Part shown: piece after piece, positions 19,311-28,940 of the stretch
Layout of the letters: each line of letters opens with the position of its first letter
How positions within the stretch are numbered: the first letter of the stretch is position 1
Assembly (NCBI GenBank): GCA_043228905.1
Contig: JBHGNT010000005.1
Location: 7,378,001 to 7,442,000, forward strand
Length of the DNA stretch: 64,000 nucleotides
Reading direction: 5' to 3'
From: Azolla caroliniana
Lineage: Eukaryota > Polypodiophyta
The notes under the pieces: generated by a model
Told to the model about the DNA's origin: nothing
Database searches by the model: none
The model's input: the letters and a program-made list of their open reading frames with translations, nothing else
Translations under genes and position numbers: made by a program

Positions 19311-20440
19311 GGCTCATCATATGGTTAGACCTCCGAGTCAACATACCACAGTTCCTCTGATTTGGAAGTGATCTTCTTCATCGAGTTCGCCTTGTGCTTC
19401 ATTACAAAGGTCGTTCCTTTTTCGGTCTTCCCGGTTCCGGATCCTTCTAATCCTTCAACATAGTGCGAGCTTTGAAGGTTCCCTTGTCCAGGATTACCGA
19501 ATCCGGATTTATCCGAATCGGCACGCTTCTTCCAGCACTCGCTTTCTCGGTGGCCTTTCTTGCCACAATACCAACATTCCGTGTTGGCCTTTCCTTGTTG
19601 GTTTTGGGCGCTACTTTGACTCCCCCCGCTTGTGGAGGGTCTGGAACTACTGTCGACACTATCTCTGTGCCTCTGATTCTACTCTTGTCGGCCGCCTACA
19701 TTGCGTACCGATCCACCTCATCCTCCACGCCCACGGGGCTGATCCACTTCCGGGTATAGCATCCAGTTGTCCTATTGAGTCGTCCTTGGCCCACTCTCGT
19801 GGTTTTCTTCAACCATGAGCATCGATTGCAGGTCGAAGAAGGATGGTGGTTTCTCCTAGGTGAGGATAGAGGTCTGGATGGGCCCGTACCTTTGAGCCAG
19901 ACCACCGAGGCATATTTGCACCATTTCATCCTCATCTATCGTGATGTCAATGGACCCTAATGTGTTGCATATCTCCTTTACCTTTGTGGTGTAGTCTGAA
20001 ACTGACATATCCTTTTGTCGTATATTGTTCAGTTGTTGCCGAAGCTGTAGCTTGCGGGCTGAGGTACTTGCGGCGAAAATCTTTTTCAAATTTTCCCAGG
20101 CCTATTTCAACGTCTTAGCATCTCTAATGTAGCCGATCATTTGGTCATGCACAGAGGACGCAAGACAATATAGAACTTTTCTTGCTCCTTGTTCCCATGC
20201 CAAGAACTCCTTTTGTGACGACTCCAATGCTATTTCATTCGCACCCTCAACATAACTCCAGTATCCATGTCCGAGCAGATACTAGTGCATCTTGTATGAC
20301 TAGGAGCATAATTGTGTCTGTCAAGCTTCTCTGTCGGAAGCAAGCTTGCTATACCTCTGTCCATCTTTCACTCTTTACCGGGAGTTAGGGTTTTTCTTCA
20401 ATAATCTCTCGTTGGTAGCGGAGGTTCTAAACCCTAACGC
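19311..20440 (-). pseudogene. Copia B2 gag and protease-proximal remnant
   Basis: This minus-strand sequence matches the gag of B1 (35418-36518). It includes the gag core (KLQLRQQLNNIRQKDMSVSDYT, about 19980-20050), DLQSMLMVEE-like residues near 19810, and a zinc-knuckle region with CWYCGKK-like codons near 19570. It also has the segment leading to the protease at 19320-19440. Several stops and frame shifts occur. It continues directly from the piece at 1190-4517 once copia A1 is removed. Confidence 0.8.
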
Positions 20441-20450
20441 TTTGATACCA

Positions 20451-20878
20451 TGTAAAAGTTAACACGTGGACGCTTTGACAAACTGGTTTATCCGGATAGC
20501 AACATAAGATAGAGAATGACGGTTTCATGGAAGCTTAAGAACAGAGAATACACAGGAGAGACAGAGAGAGCAGAAAGCATCAACTCAATTCAAAATAATA
20601 ACACTTTGTACATAGGATGTGCTTAGTGAGCACTCTTTATACAAGTTCACAAGGGACTGACAGAAGTACTATGTACTTCAGTGCTCATAGGAGTGGCTGA
20701 TACTAATTACGAGGACCATGACTACCTAGTAGTCTAGAAGCGTAGACCTCTAAACGGCCTATCGATACACACATGGGTCCGGCTCATGGTTCTGGATACT
20801 ATCCGGACATTGACCCGGATACGATCTGGCTCTGGCATATCTAGTTGATCTGGATCCGGTTGAGCTTGCTCGCTCAAC
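20451..20878 (-). repeat. 5' LTR of copia B2
   Basis: On the plus strand it reads TGTAAAAGTTAAC to GCTCAAC. It matches the B1 LTRs (31225-31627 and 36613-37016) in the TACTATGTACTTCA-like box, the CTTTATACAAGTTC box and the GATCCGGTTGAGCTTG end. Its right edge joins a copia A-type RT fragment, apparently the insertion site, but the matching left junction is lost. Confidence 0.85.
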
Positions 20879-21085
20879 GCCTTGATCAGCCATGAAGGAT
20901 TCAAACTTCTGGTACCATTGTCGGGGAGCCTGCTTTAGTCCATACAAGCTCTTCCTCAACCAACACACCAAGTTTTCTTTTCCCTTCTTAACGAATTGTG
21001 TTGGTTTTGCATATCGATTTCTTCTTCTAAATCTCTATGCAGAAATGTTGTCTTGACGTCCATCTGTTCATCTTCTAGATCCATG
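20879..21085 (-). pseudogene. Copia A-type RT fragment fused to gypsy C gag
   Basis: The minus-strand translation gives EQMDVKTTFLHRDLEEEIDMQ, then a frame break, then VCWLRKSLYGLKQAPRQWY and KFESFMADQG. This is the RT segment of copia A (compare about 17390-17585 in A1). It is joined at about 21085 to the gypsy C gag and cut at 20879 by the B2 LTR. It lacks the YVDD site. Confidence 0.85.
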
Positions 21086-22371
21086 TTGGTCGTGGGGGAG
21101 TGCTCCCGGTCATAATGTTCGTATCGTCCATTGTAATCCCGGTATCGATCATGCCGGTCATAGTTATCCCGCCGATCACCGTACCTGACATCATTCTCCC
21201 GTCGATCGCCATACCGGACATCCTGTGCCGGTCGGTCGCGGTCTATTCGCCGCCAGCGTTCGTCTTCTTCATCGCGGCTGCTGCGTGGCTCAATTTGTCG
21301 AACGGGCGGTGCTTGTCGGTTCAATAGATTATACTCGCACCTATCCGTCATATGGCTCTTGGATTGACAGATTACACATTGCGTCCTCATAGTGCATTCT
21401 AGAGCCGAGTGTCCGGAATTCAAGCAGGTTGTGCACTGTATTGCTTGCCGAAACCGGAGGTCTTCATCGGACGGTAACGCCCGTTGGAGTGCTCCCAGTG
21501 TGAGCCAGGAGCTTGTCTTTTCCATCTCTCTCACCCGGTCAATGACCTGGTCGATGGTACTTGTGCGGAAGTCAATTATCGTGCAAACCGTGCGTAGGGG
21601 TTCCCGGAGCGCGTTTAGGAATATAGTCCGTAATTCCTCCTCCGGGGGTGCGGGGGCAAGCTGACTATGCATCCGTTGAAACCGGATGACAAATTGGGGA
21701 ATGCTCTCCCCTGCCTCCTGTCGGATGGTATAAAATAAGCCTACCATTATGGTCTGGTCCACCTCCTTTTGAAAAAAATGCAAGAATTTAGCTTTTAAAT
21801 CTGCAAAGGTGTTGATGGTAGACGGGTCCTGCGTCCGGCGCCATCTTGCTGCCGGTCCCTCCAATGTGACGCCAAATTCCGCTATCTTAGAGCGTTCTTC
21901 TTCCTCCGGGGTCAATGGTTGGGACACATGGTTGGCTTCACATGTCTGTTCAAAGGTGTGCACATGAGCTTCCGCGTCCGGATCATCTCTATACTTGGAG
22001 TACTGGAACGGCATGTCGTCGTCCGGTATCGGTGCGCGGGCTGGCAGTGTTGGTGCTCGTTCCGGAATTTTCTCCGGCGTCGGTGGTCTTTCCCGATTTA
22101 TTTCCGGCGTCGGTGGTTTTTCCTCTTCTTTTGGTGACAGAGATCTCTCCTCTTCGACTTCCGGTGTCGGAGGTCGCTCTTCCTCTGCTAGTTCCGGGGG
22201 TTCTAGTGTTAGCACTTCCGGTTCTGGTGTCGGTAAGGTATCCGATCCTTCGTCCTCCGGTCTGCCCGGGGTTTCATTGCTGCTACGGTAGTTCGTGTGC
22301 TCGCTGTATTCCCCTTCGGAGTCCGATTCATATGCTGAAAAGGCTTCTGCTTCGCCTTCTCCGTTTGCCAA
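20956..22371 (-). CDS. Gypsy C gag fused in frame to a copia RT fragment
   Basis: 471 aa on the minus strand. Residues about 1-115 are acidic and Pro-rich, with repeats of ERPPTPE type. Residues about 117-300 are a gag core homologous to gypsy D (MPFQYSKYRDDPDAEAHV; QFVIRFQRMHSQL; REPLRTVCTI). Two adjacent CCHC knuckles follow, CTTCLNSGHSALEC and CVICQSKSHMTDRC, as in D, then an Arg/Asp/Tyr-rich region with repeats of RYGDRR. At about residue 430 the frame runs without a stop into copia RT (MDLEDEQMDVK). No protease, RT or integrase of its own follows, so this is a recombinant, probably non-autonomous remnant. Whether it is expressed is unknown. Confidence 0.75.
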   Translation of the reverse strand: MANGEGEAEAFSAYESDSEGEYSEHTNYRSSNETPGRPEDEGSDTLPTPEPEVLTLEPPELAEEERPPTPEVEEERSLSPKEEEKPPTPEINRERPPTPEKIPERAPTLPARAPIPDDDMPFQYSKYRDDPDAEAHVHTFEQTCEANHVSQPLTPEEEERSKIAEFGVTLEGPAARWRRTQDPSTINTFADLKAKFLHFFQKEVDQTIMVGLFYTIRQEAGESIPQFVIRFQRMHSQLAPAPPEEELRTIFLNALREPLRTVCTIIDFRTSTIDQVIDRVREMEKTSSWLTLGALQRALPSDEDLRFRQAIQCTTCLNSGHSALECTMRTQCVICQSKSHMTDRCEYNLLNRQAPPVRQIEPRSSRDEEDERWRRIDRDRPAQDVRYGDRRENDVRYGDRRDNYDRHDRYRDYNGRYEHYDREHSPTTNMDLEDEQMDVKTTFLHRDLEEEIDMQNQHNSLRREKKTWCVG

Positions 22372-22655
22372 CGCGTGGAGAAGGGATTCGGTTTCCCAGA
22401 GGCTGCTTAGGCTGCTGCCGTCGTCCGGGTGCGATGTTTGCTATAACCAGAGGGAGTCCTCCGCTACTCTCCGGATTACGTTGGAAAACGAGCGATCCGC
22501 TCTAATTTCTTGCGCCGCTTGCTGGAAAGCCTCGCGTCTCCTTTGCCTTTCGGCAAGGCATCGAGTTCGATCTATAACCAGGTCGTGCGTTGATCTAGAC
22601 ATCCATCTGTGCCGTCGTTCGCTGCAAAAGCAGGAATCGTGGTTGCCAAAAACTG

Positions 22656-23090
22656 TGTTAACTCTTCGGGCCGGACAATGGCCTAACACAGGGTGTCTAC
22701 GGAAGACACTTCACCAAAGAGTGTTACAGCAATCGGATTAGACTCAACGCTTAATCCGACTTAATTAAGTTACTTAGCATGATCGTCTTTCATAATTACA
22801 CGCGTAAAATATAACAATTAAGACAGAACGGCAATTAACACAGAGAGATAACAACGCTAAGCTTCTATTAATTAACCGCCCTTCATTACATTGTATCCGG
22901 GCCTTTAAATAGGTTTCCGGTCTGTATTACAAAACGGTGCCATCCGCACCTGTTCGGGATCGGTCCAGATCCGGAACGACATATCGATTCCGGTCCATCC
23001 GTCCACACTCATAGCTTAATTACAACCACATTCCTACTACTTAAATAACTCTCTGTTTCCCACTTTGGACTCCTTTGCCGGCCGGTAACA
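22656..23090 (-). repeat. 5' LTR of gypsy C
   Basis: 435 bp. On the minus strand it starts TGTTACCGGCCGG and ends GAGTTAACA, like gypsy D (TGTTACCCGG to GATTAACA). A primer-site-like TGGCAACCACGATTCC follows 8 bases later (22648 down to 22633), and the gag start lies about 260 bases further on. The flank after it is CCTAG; the partner end is missing. Confidence 0.85.
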
Positions 23091-23125
23091 CCTAGTAGCT
23101 AACTGAGGTAAATGTAACTGATAAG

Positions 23126-23953
23126 CTAATTAGCTTTTCTGCTAACTGAGCTAATTAACTTTCCGTGTAGAGTCAAAACAAATGTTGAGATAAATGTAAA
23201 TACCTGAGGTACATCAAGAAGATGAATGGGATGCTCCTCGTATTGATTTCTTCCAACACGTTTCCTGCATAAATCCTTTTTATTGGGTGAAACCCTACTC
23301 TCATTAGTCCAAAACATTGTGATTACATCCTTGATTTCAAATGTTATGGGTGTCATTGGCTTACATCTTGTAGTTAGCTTTAGTAGACTAGTTCCTTCAC
23401 CCGAGGAAATTATACGGTTCATTGTATTGTACACTGTTTTTCTACTAACACCAATTACCTTAGATAGCTCACTGATGTTTATATCGTCAACATCACTATT
23501 AAGTAACATCATTAGACTAGACCTTTTTAAGACAAGATCATCTTCTGACCTGCTCATGGATACAAAACTATTACGAAGATTATTTACTAAAATAGATGAT
23601 ATGTTTGCATTAAGACCATCACAATCAACTAAGTCCTTTATCGATGGATCATTACATATTCCATAAAGTACTACCTTCTTTTCTTCATTGCTGATGTGCT
23701 TGGTTTGAACATTGAAATAGTCTACAACCTTTCTCTCTATGATGGTAGTCGCATTACTTACATTCTCAGCTAAACTATCCTTACCTTTACTGAGTGTGGC
23801 TTTCGTATCCTTCAACAATTGACGATGTTTCCTTTTTTTTTCTGCCCAATAGTTTCGTATGGCTTGTTGTGTCCTGATAGCATCATCCCTATCCTTATGA
23901 TCATTGAGGGGTAATTCTAAACACCCTTCTTCCCCTTCCATTTGACTGGACAT
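23126..23953 (-). CDS. Helix-turn-helix ORF of unknown family, probably a truncated first exon
   Basis: 275 codons on the minus strand, start MSSQMEGEEG at 23953. It is charged at the N-terminus (KRKHRQLLKD), has a mid region that looks helical, and contains a clear HTH-like stretch INISELSKVIGVSRKTVYNTMNRII (about residues 158-182). This is followed by KDVITMFWTNESRVSPNKKDLCRKR and HPIHLLDVPQ. After DVPQ the sequence CAG followed by GTATTT (about 23210) looks like a 5' splice site, so the last 28 codons may be intron. Any later exons would lie where gypsy C now sits. I do not recognise a named family. The HTH and the repeat-rich flank suggest the N-terminal part of a DNA-transposon protein or a gene derived from one. 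Confidence 0.55.
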   Translation of the reverse strand: MSSQMEGEEGCLELPLNDHKDRDDAIRTQQAIRNYWAEKKRKHRQLLKDTKATLSKGKDSLAENVSNATTIIERKVVDYFNVQTKHISNEEKKVVLYGICNDPSIKDLVDCDGLNANISSILVNNLRNSFVSMSRSEDDLVLKRSSLMMLLNSDVDDINISELSKVIGVSRKTVYNTMNRIISSGEGTSLLKLTTRCKPMTPITFEIKDVITMFWTNESRVSPNKKDLCRKRVGRNQYEEHPIHLLDVPQVFTFISTFVLTLHGKLISSVSRKAN

Positions 23954-24059
23954 GTTAAAACCCTAAATTTCCAGAAAAAAAAAACAAGTATTTAAGATGG
24001 CTATGGGCAACAACAATACACAAAAATATTCCACAATACACAAGATTAGACACAACAAT

Positions 24060-24612
24060 ACACAAGATAATCAATAGACAGAAAAGTTATTGCAATCCAA
24101 GACCGAACAGTAGAGGAGTTCACTCCGTTGGATCGAACAGTTGAGGAGGCGATCCAAGACCGACCAATGGCGACAACTGAGTGTAGAATGTTGCCGTTGG
24201 ATGAGTGAACTCCGTCAAATCGAAATGTGGAAGCAATCCGGGACTGGACAGTAGCGGCAACTGAGTATAGAATGATGGCAATGGAGGAGAGAACCCCGTC
24301 AGATTGAACAGTTACCAATGATGCTTGGAACACACATAGAAGGCACCTGAGAGTAGAGTGGCACAGAGAAGAGAACCCCGTCAGATTGAACAGTTACCAA
24401 TGATGCTTGGAATGCACAGTAGCGGCCGCTGAGTGTAGAGTGGCACAGAGAAGAGAACCCCGTCAGATTGAATAGCTCTTTGATGACGCTTGGAACGCAC
24501 CGTAGCGGCCCTTGAGTGTAGAGTGGCAAAGAGAAGAGAACCCCATCAAATTGAACATCTCTTTGATGATGCTTGGAACGCACAGTAGCGGCCCCTCAGT
24601 GTAGAGTGGCGG
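24060..24612. repeat. Tandem repeat array upstream of the HTH ORF
   Basis: Four close copies of an 80-86 bp unit occupy about 24291-24612. Each has GAGAACCCCRTCARATTGAA, GATGCTTGGAA and GTAGAGTGGC. They are preceded by at least two diverged copies at 24060-24290. The array lies within the 5' flank of the minus-strand HTH ORF. It codes for nothing convincing. Confidence 0.8.
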
Positions 24613-24965
24613 CAGGTGGACTCGATAGGGTTTAGCAACAGTGGTAGCAACTAACCCACAATACTCAACTAGAGATGGCCTACGTGATGTGGCAAAGGAT
24701 CATGCATAATGGACCTAGGAATTCGATATATAATTTATGGTACACATTTATGGTGCACACATCAATTTATGTTGCACATTTATGGCACTCATTTACATAT
24801 GTAATTAAAACACTCTAGTATTTTCAATGGTAGTTTTTTGCATACTTAATTTATTAATGATGGCTTTTTACTAAAATGACTATTTATCAATGGTAGCTTT
24901 TTGCATAGCTAATTAGCTATGTCAAGGACATAGCTAATTGTTTCCACTCGCATGCTTTCACCCAA
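24613..24965. other. AT-rich non-coding stretch with a palindrome
   Basis: No gene seen. It contains two direct copies of AATGGTAG-TTTTTTGCATA type (about 24828 and 24887) and a perfect palindrome CATAGCTAATTAGCTATG (about 24904-24921). The core AGCTAATTAGCT also occurs near 23124-23135, on the other side of the HTH ORF. Confidence 0.5.
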
Positions 24966-25139
24966 TGATAGTTTGCAGCTTGTGGGTTGCTGTGGTTTTT
25001 TCCATTAGTTTGGGTTTTCCACGTAAACATCCTGCGTACTCATCTCTTCTTCGTGTCGTTCATTATTTCCCGTTTTCTGTGTATGATTTTAAGCTCGGTT
25101 GTGGCCGAGCGTTGCGTATAGGGAGCGTGCAGTTCCATC
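24966..25139 (+). repeat. 5' LTR fragment of copia A2
   Basis: It matches the last 170 bases or so of the LTR at 29915-30560 (TGATAGTTTGCAGC; CTCGGTTGTGGCCGAGCG). The left part of the LTR is missing and it abuts AT-rich sequence. Confidence 0.85.
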
Positions 25140-25169
25140 AAGTGGTATCAGAGCGAAACGACACAGAAA

Positions 25170-28100
25170 ATGGACAAATCATTTGGCGGCATGTTCAAGC
25201 TCACCGGCTCCAACTATTCAGTGTGGAAGTCAAAGATGAGGGACATGCTCGTGGTTAAAGATCTTTGGTTACCGGTTCAGTTCGGGGACAAGAGACCGGA
25301 CAAGATCGACGCCACAATATGGGAGGTGATGCACATGAAGACAACGGCGTACATGCGGTGCTTCATCGACATGAACCTATACAACAACTTCAATGAAGAG
25401 AGCAAGGCTCATGAGCTCTGGGAGAAGATCGGCATTATGTTTCAAAACAAAAATGTTGTTAATCAGGTTTCGGTATTCCGAAAGCTAGTAAGACTCTGGT
25501 ACCAAGATGGCGGAGCACATGAATGCCTTCCAGGGGCTGATCCACCAGGCAACTTCATTGGAAGTACCTCTCGCCGATGAGGTACTAGCGTTACTCCTGC
25601 TCAGTTCCCTCCCGGATAGCTAGGAGACGTTGGTTGTCACTTTGGGCAACGCCGGGCCGGAAGGAAAACGATTATCCCTAGCAAGAGTAAAGTCGAGCTT
25701 GCTAGATGAGGAGGCGCCTCGGAAAGATAAAGATACGAGCTCCGACTCCAAAGCGCTCCTGACCGAATCGGAACGCGGAAGACATAGAATCCGTAGTCCC
25801 CAGAACCGGGAGAAGTCGGGGACACGATCAAAGTCAAGGGGAAGGCCTACTTGCTTCTATTGTGGCAAGCCGGGACACTTCCAAAAGAACTGTCGGCATT
25901 TCCGAAAAGACAAGGAAACCGACGGTACCGATTCGAAGCGGACCCCATATCGGAACGGTAAAGACGAGAGGGGGCCGGACCGGAAGGGAACAACGGCAAT
26001 CGCGGCAAGTGAAGAAGAGTTGATGCTCATCACCGAGGAGAGTGAGATAAACCTTGCCGGCGACGAGATGACCTGGGTGGTAGACTCCGGAGCCTCGTTC
26101 CACCTTACCCCGGACCGGAAATGCTTCTCATTCTACATAGCCGATGATCACGGCTGTGTCCGGATGGGGAATGAAGGTACATGCCGAATTGTCAGCATAG
26201 GAGACGTGTGGCTGACAACACCAACTGGATGCAAGTTGCTGTTGAAGGATGTCCGACACGTTCCGGAGGTTCGTCTGAACCTAATATCAGCCGGTCGGCT
26301 AGATGATGAAGGCTACACGGGTAGCATCCGGAACGGTGTCATGAAGTTCAGCAAAGGGAGCTTGATTGTGGCTCGGGCCCGGAAGGTCATCACATTGTAC
26401 CTGATGAATGCTCGGTTATGTCCGGAAGAAGTGAACGTGGCATTCGACACTGCCGATGAGTTGTGGCACAAGAGGCTGTGTCATATGAGCGAGAAGGGGA
26501 TGAAGAGGCTTGCAGACGACAAACTCATTCAAGTGAAGAACGTGCACTTGGAGAAGTGCACTAATTGTCTGGCCGGTAAGCAAAACCGGACCTCCTTCCG
26601 ACCAAGGCCACTGATGAGACGTAATGCACCACTAGAGTTGGTGCATACGGATGTGTGTCAAGTAGACACGAAGTCACATGCCAGAGCGCAGTACTTCGTG
26701 ACATTCATAGATGACCACAGCCGGAAGCTATGGTCCACACCGTTGAAGATGAAGGATCAGGTGCTATCCATCTTCAAAGAGCTCCACGTGAGAGTGGAAA
26801 GAGAAACCGGCCGGAAGCTGAAGGCGGTTCGAGCAGATAACGGAGGAGAATACCGGGGGCAGTTCGAGGAGTACTGCCGCTCGAAGGGAATCCGACTCGA
26901 ATTTACCGTGCCGAAGACGCCGGAACTAAACGGGTTGGCTGAGAGGATGAACCGGACCATAATGGAGAGGGTCCGGAGTATGTTGGCGCATGCAAAACTA
27001 CCCAAGAAGTTTTGGGCTGAGGCACTGTTGACGGCGACATATGTGATAAACAGATCACCCTCAGTACCCTTGGACGGAGACACGCCACAGAGAGTCTGGA
27101 CCGGTAAGGAAGTGTCCTACCGGCATCTGAAGGTATTCGGGTGTCTCGCGTACGTGCATGTAGCTAAGGACCGGAGAGGAAAGTTAGATCCAAAGACCCG
27201 GCCATGCATATTCCTCGGTTATGGCGACGATGAACGATGAGTTCGGCTATCGAGTGTGGGACCTGGTCGACAAGAAGGTATTCCGGAGTCGAGATATTAT
27301 CTTCATGGAGGACAAGACGCTCGCCGACTGGGAGTCGAAGAAGAAGATAATGAACTCCGAGTCGACCGGTAAGGATCGATTCTACAATGAGCAGACCCAA
27401 CCGGTAAGAGACCGGTTAGCACTCGAGGAACCAGCTGGTTACGGTGAGGATACCGAACCGGCAGAAGAAGAAGTAGAGGAAGCTGAAACCAGAACCGGCC
27501 AAGACCCCGAATCAGATTCGGATGAAGAGCAAATAGAGGAGCCAGTTACCGAAGCCCAGAGACGGAGATATCCTCTAAGAGAGAGAAGGGACCCCCGGAG
27601 ATTTTCGGATGCAGAGCATGTGCTGCTAACTGATGAGGGGGAGCCAGAAAGCTTCGAAGAAGCGAAGGATGACACCCACAGCCGCAAATGGTTAAGTGCC
27701 ATGCAGGATGAGATGGATTCCCTGCATGAGAACCATACGTACGAATTGGTGGAGTTGCCGAAAGGAAAGCGGGCACTCCGAAACAAGTGGGTGTACAAGT
27801 TGAAACCGGGAGATGCCGGCAACCCCCCGAGATACAAATCCAGGATCGTGGTGAAGGGGTTCCAGCAGAAGAAGGGCGTGGACTTCGACGAGATATTTGC
27901 CCCGATAGTAAAGATGACCTCCATCCGGACGGTGCTGAGTATAGCGGCAAGCATGGACCTCGAGGTAGAGCAGCTAGACGTGAAGACGGCATTCCTTCAC
28001 GGTGACCTCGAAGAGGAGATCTACATGCAGCAACCGGAAGGATTCGTGGAGAAAGGGAAGGAGCACTTGGTTTGCCGGTTAAAGAAGAGCATGTACGGAC

Positions 28101-28233
28101 TGAAGCAGGCTCCCCGACAATGGTACCGAAAGTTTGACTCCTTCATGACCGATCAAGGGTACCACAAGACGCAAGCCGATCATTGCGTGTTTGTGAAGAA
28201 GTTCGAAGGAGGCGACTTCCTGATACTCCTTCT
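25170..28233 (+). pseudogene. Copia A2 gag-protease-integrase-RT (5' part, broken)
   Basis: It begins MDKSFGGMFKLTG at 25170. Gag is broken by a frameshift near 25508 and by a TAG at about 25621, where relatives have Trp. The frame then stays open through the knuckle CFYCGKPGHFQKNC, protease VVDSGAS, the HHCC region, the integrase core (LVHTDVC, RADNGGEY, LNGLAERMNR) and GYGDDE. There an extra 7 bases (CGATGAA repeated, about 27228-27240) shift the frame. RT continues to LILLL, just before the YVDD site, where the inverted LTR begins at 28234. The inverted remainder of the gene lies at 28941-29914. Confidence 0.88.
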
Positions 28234-28940
28234 TGACGGAACTGCACGCTCCCTATATGCAACGCTCGGCCACAACCGAGCTTAGAATCATACACAGAAA
28301 ACGGGAAATAATGAACGACACGAAGAAGAGACGAGTACGCAGGATGTTTACGTGGAAAACCCAAACTAAGGAAAAAAACCACGGCAGCCCACAGGCTGCA
28401 AACTATCACTATGTTAGAATGTACAACAGTGAGTTCACGGAGGCAACGACCTCGTGCTCATGATCCTCGCCATAGGCAGCGGTTACAACAGAGGCAACGA
28501 CCTCTTTCTCTCTCTCTCTCTCTCTGTACACAGTTACGCGCTTTCTCTCTCCTTGCACCAACAAGAATGACAACAACACTTTCTAAAACTTTGCCCTAAG
28601 TCATATTTATACTAATATGACTTTTCGGCTATTTACAAATATAGCCATGATGGATTCTTAGAAACATATTTACGAATATGTCTCTTCATCCGGTGAGCAC
28701 CGCATCACCGGGTGCCCGGCTACAGGACCGGATGGTGCAGACCCGGTGAGAACCGGATGAGGAGTGCCCGGCTTCGAAGAGCCGGATGGTGCAGACCCGG
28801 TGAGAGCCGGATGAGGAGTGCCCGGCTCTCCGTAGCCGGGCACTCCTCATCCGGCTCTCACCGGGTCTGCACCATCCGGCTCTCCGAAGCCGGGCACTCC
28901 TCATCCGGTTCTCAACGGGTTTGCACCATCCGGCTCCGGC
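28234..28940 (-). repeat. Inverted LTR of the copia A2 family, truncated, with a palindrome
   Basis: It reads as the reverse complement of the LTR at 29915-30560 from its 3' end (TGACGGAACTGCACG) through the TC-rich run (28505-28526) and TATA-like region to about 28694. Then a rearranged repeat region follows, and finally a direct junction with the RNase H end. The first 90 bases or so of the LTR and the polypurine tract are missing here. Confidence 0.85.
28725..28937. repeat. About 105-bp-arm palindrome in the inverted LTR
   Basis: Left arm: repeats of CCGGATGGTGCAGACCCGG with GATGAGGAGTGCCCGGC. Right arm: their reverse complements. The centre lies near 28830 at GCCCGGCT-CTCCGT-AGCCGGGC. 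Left-arm units have the orientation of the forward LTR at 30000-30100, right-arm units the opposite. The arms match almost perfectly and could form a long hairpin. Confidence 0.85.

Larger units (their letters stand above)
1170..20878 (-). mobile_element. Ty1/copia retrotransposon B2 (decayed, split by A1)
   Basis: Read on the minus strand, this element runs from its 5' LTR (20451-20878) through a primer-binding site (20439-20450, TGGTATCAAAGC, one mismatch to initiator tRNA-Met complement), gag (19311-20440) and pol (1190-4517). It is interrupted by copia A1 at 4518-19310; GGCTC is repeated on both sides of A1. It is clearly a sister of element B1 at 31225-37016. The 3' LTR is absent: homology to B1 stops near 1170, at the polypurine tract. 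Many stops and frame breaks make it dead. Confidence 0.85.

Noticed and set aside
20456-23090. Interpretation of the gag C region as a complete gypsy element
   Set aside because: Only one LTR and gag are present; pol is replaced by a copia RT fragment and the B2 LTR follows.
24291-24612. Regularly repeated units resembling a CRISPR array
   Set aside because: The repeats are whole 80-86 bp tandem units without unique spacers, in a eukaryotic genome.
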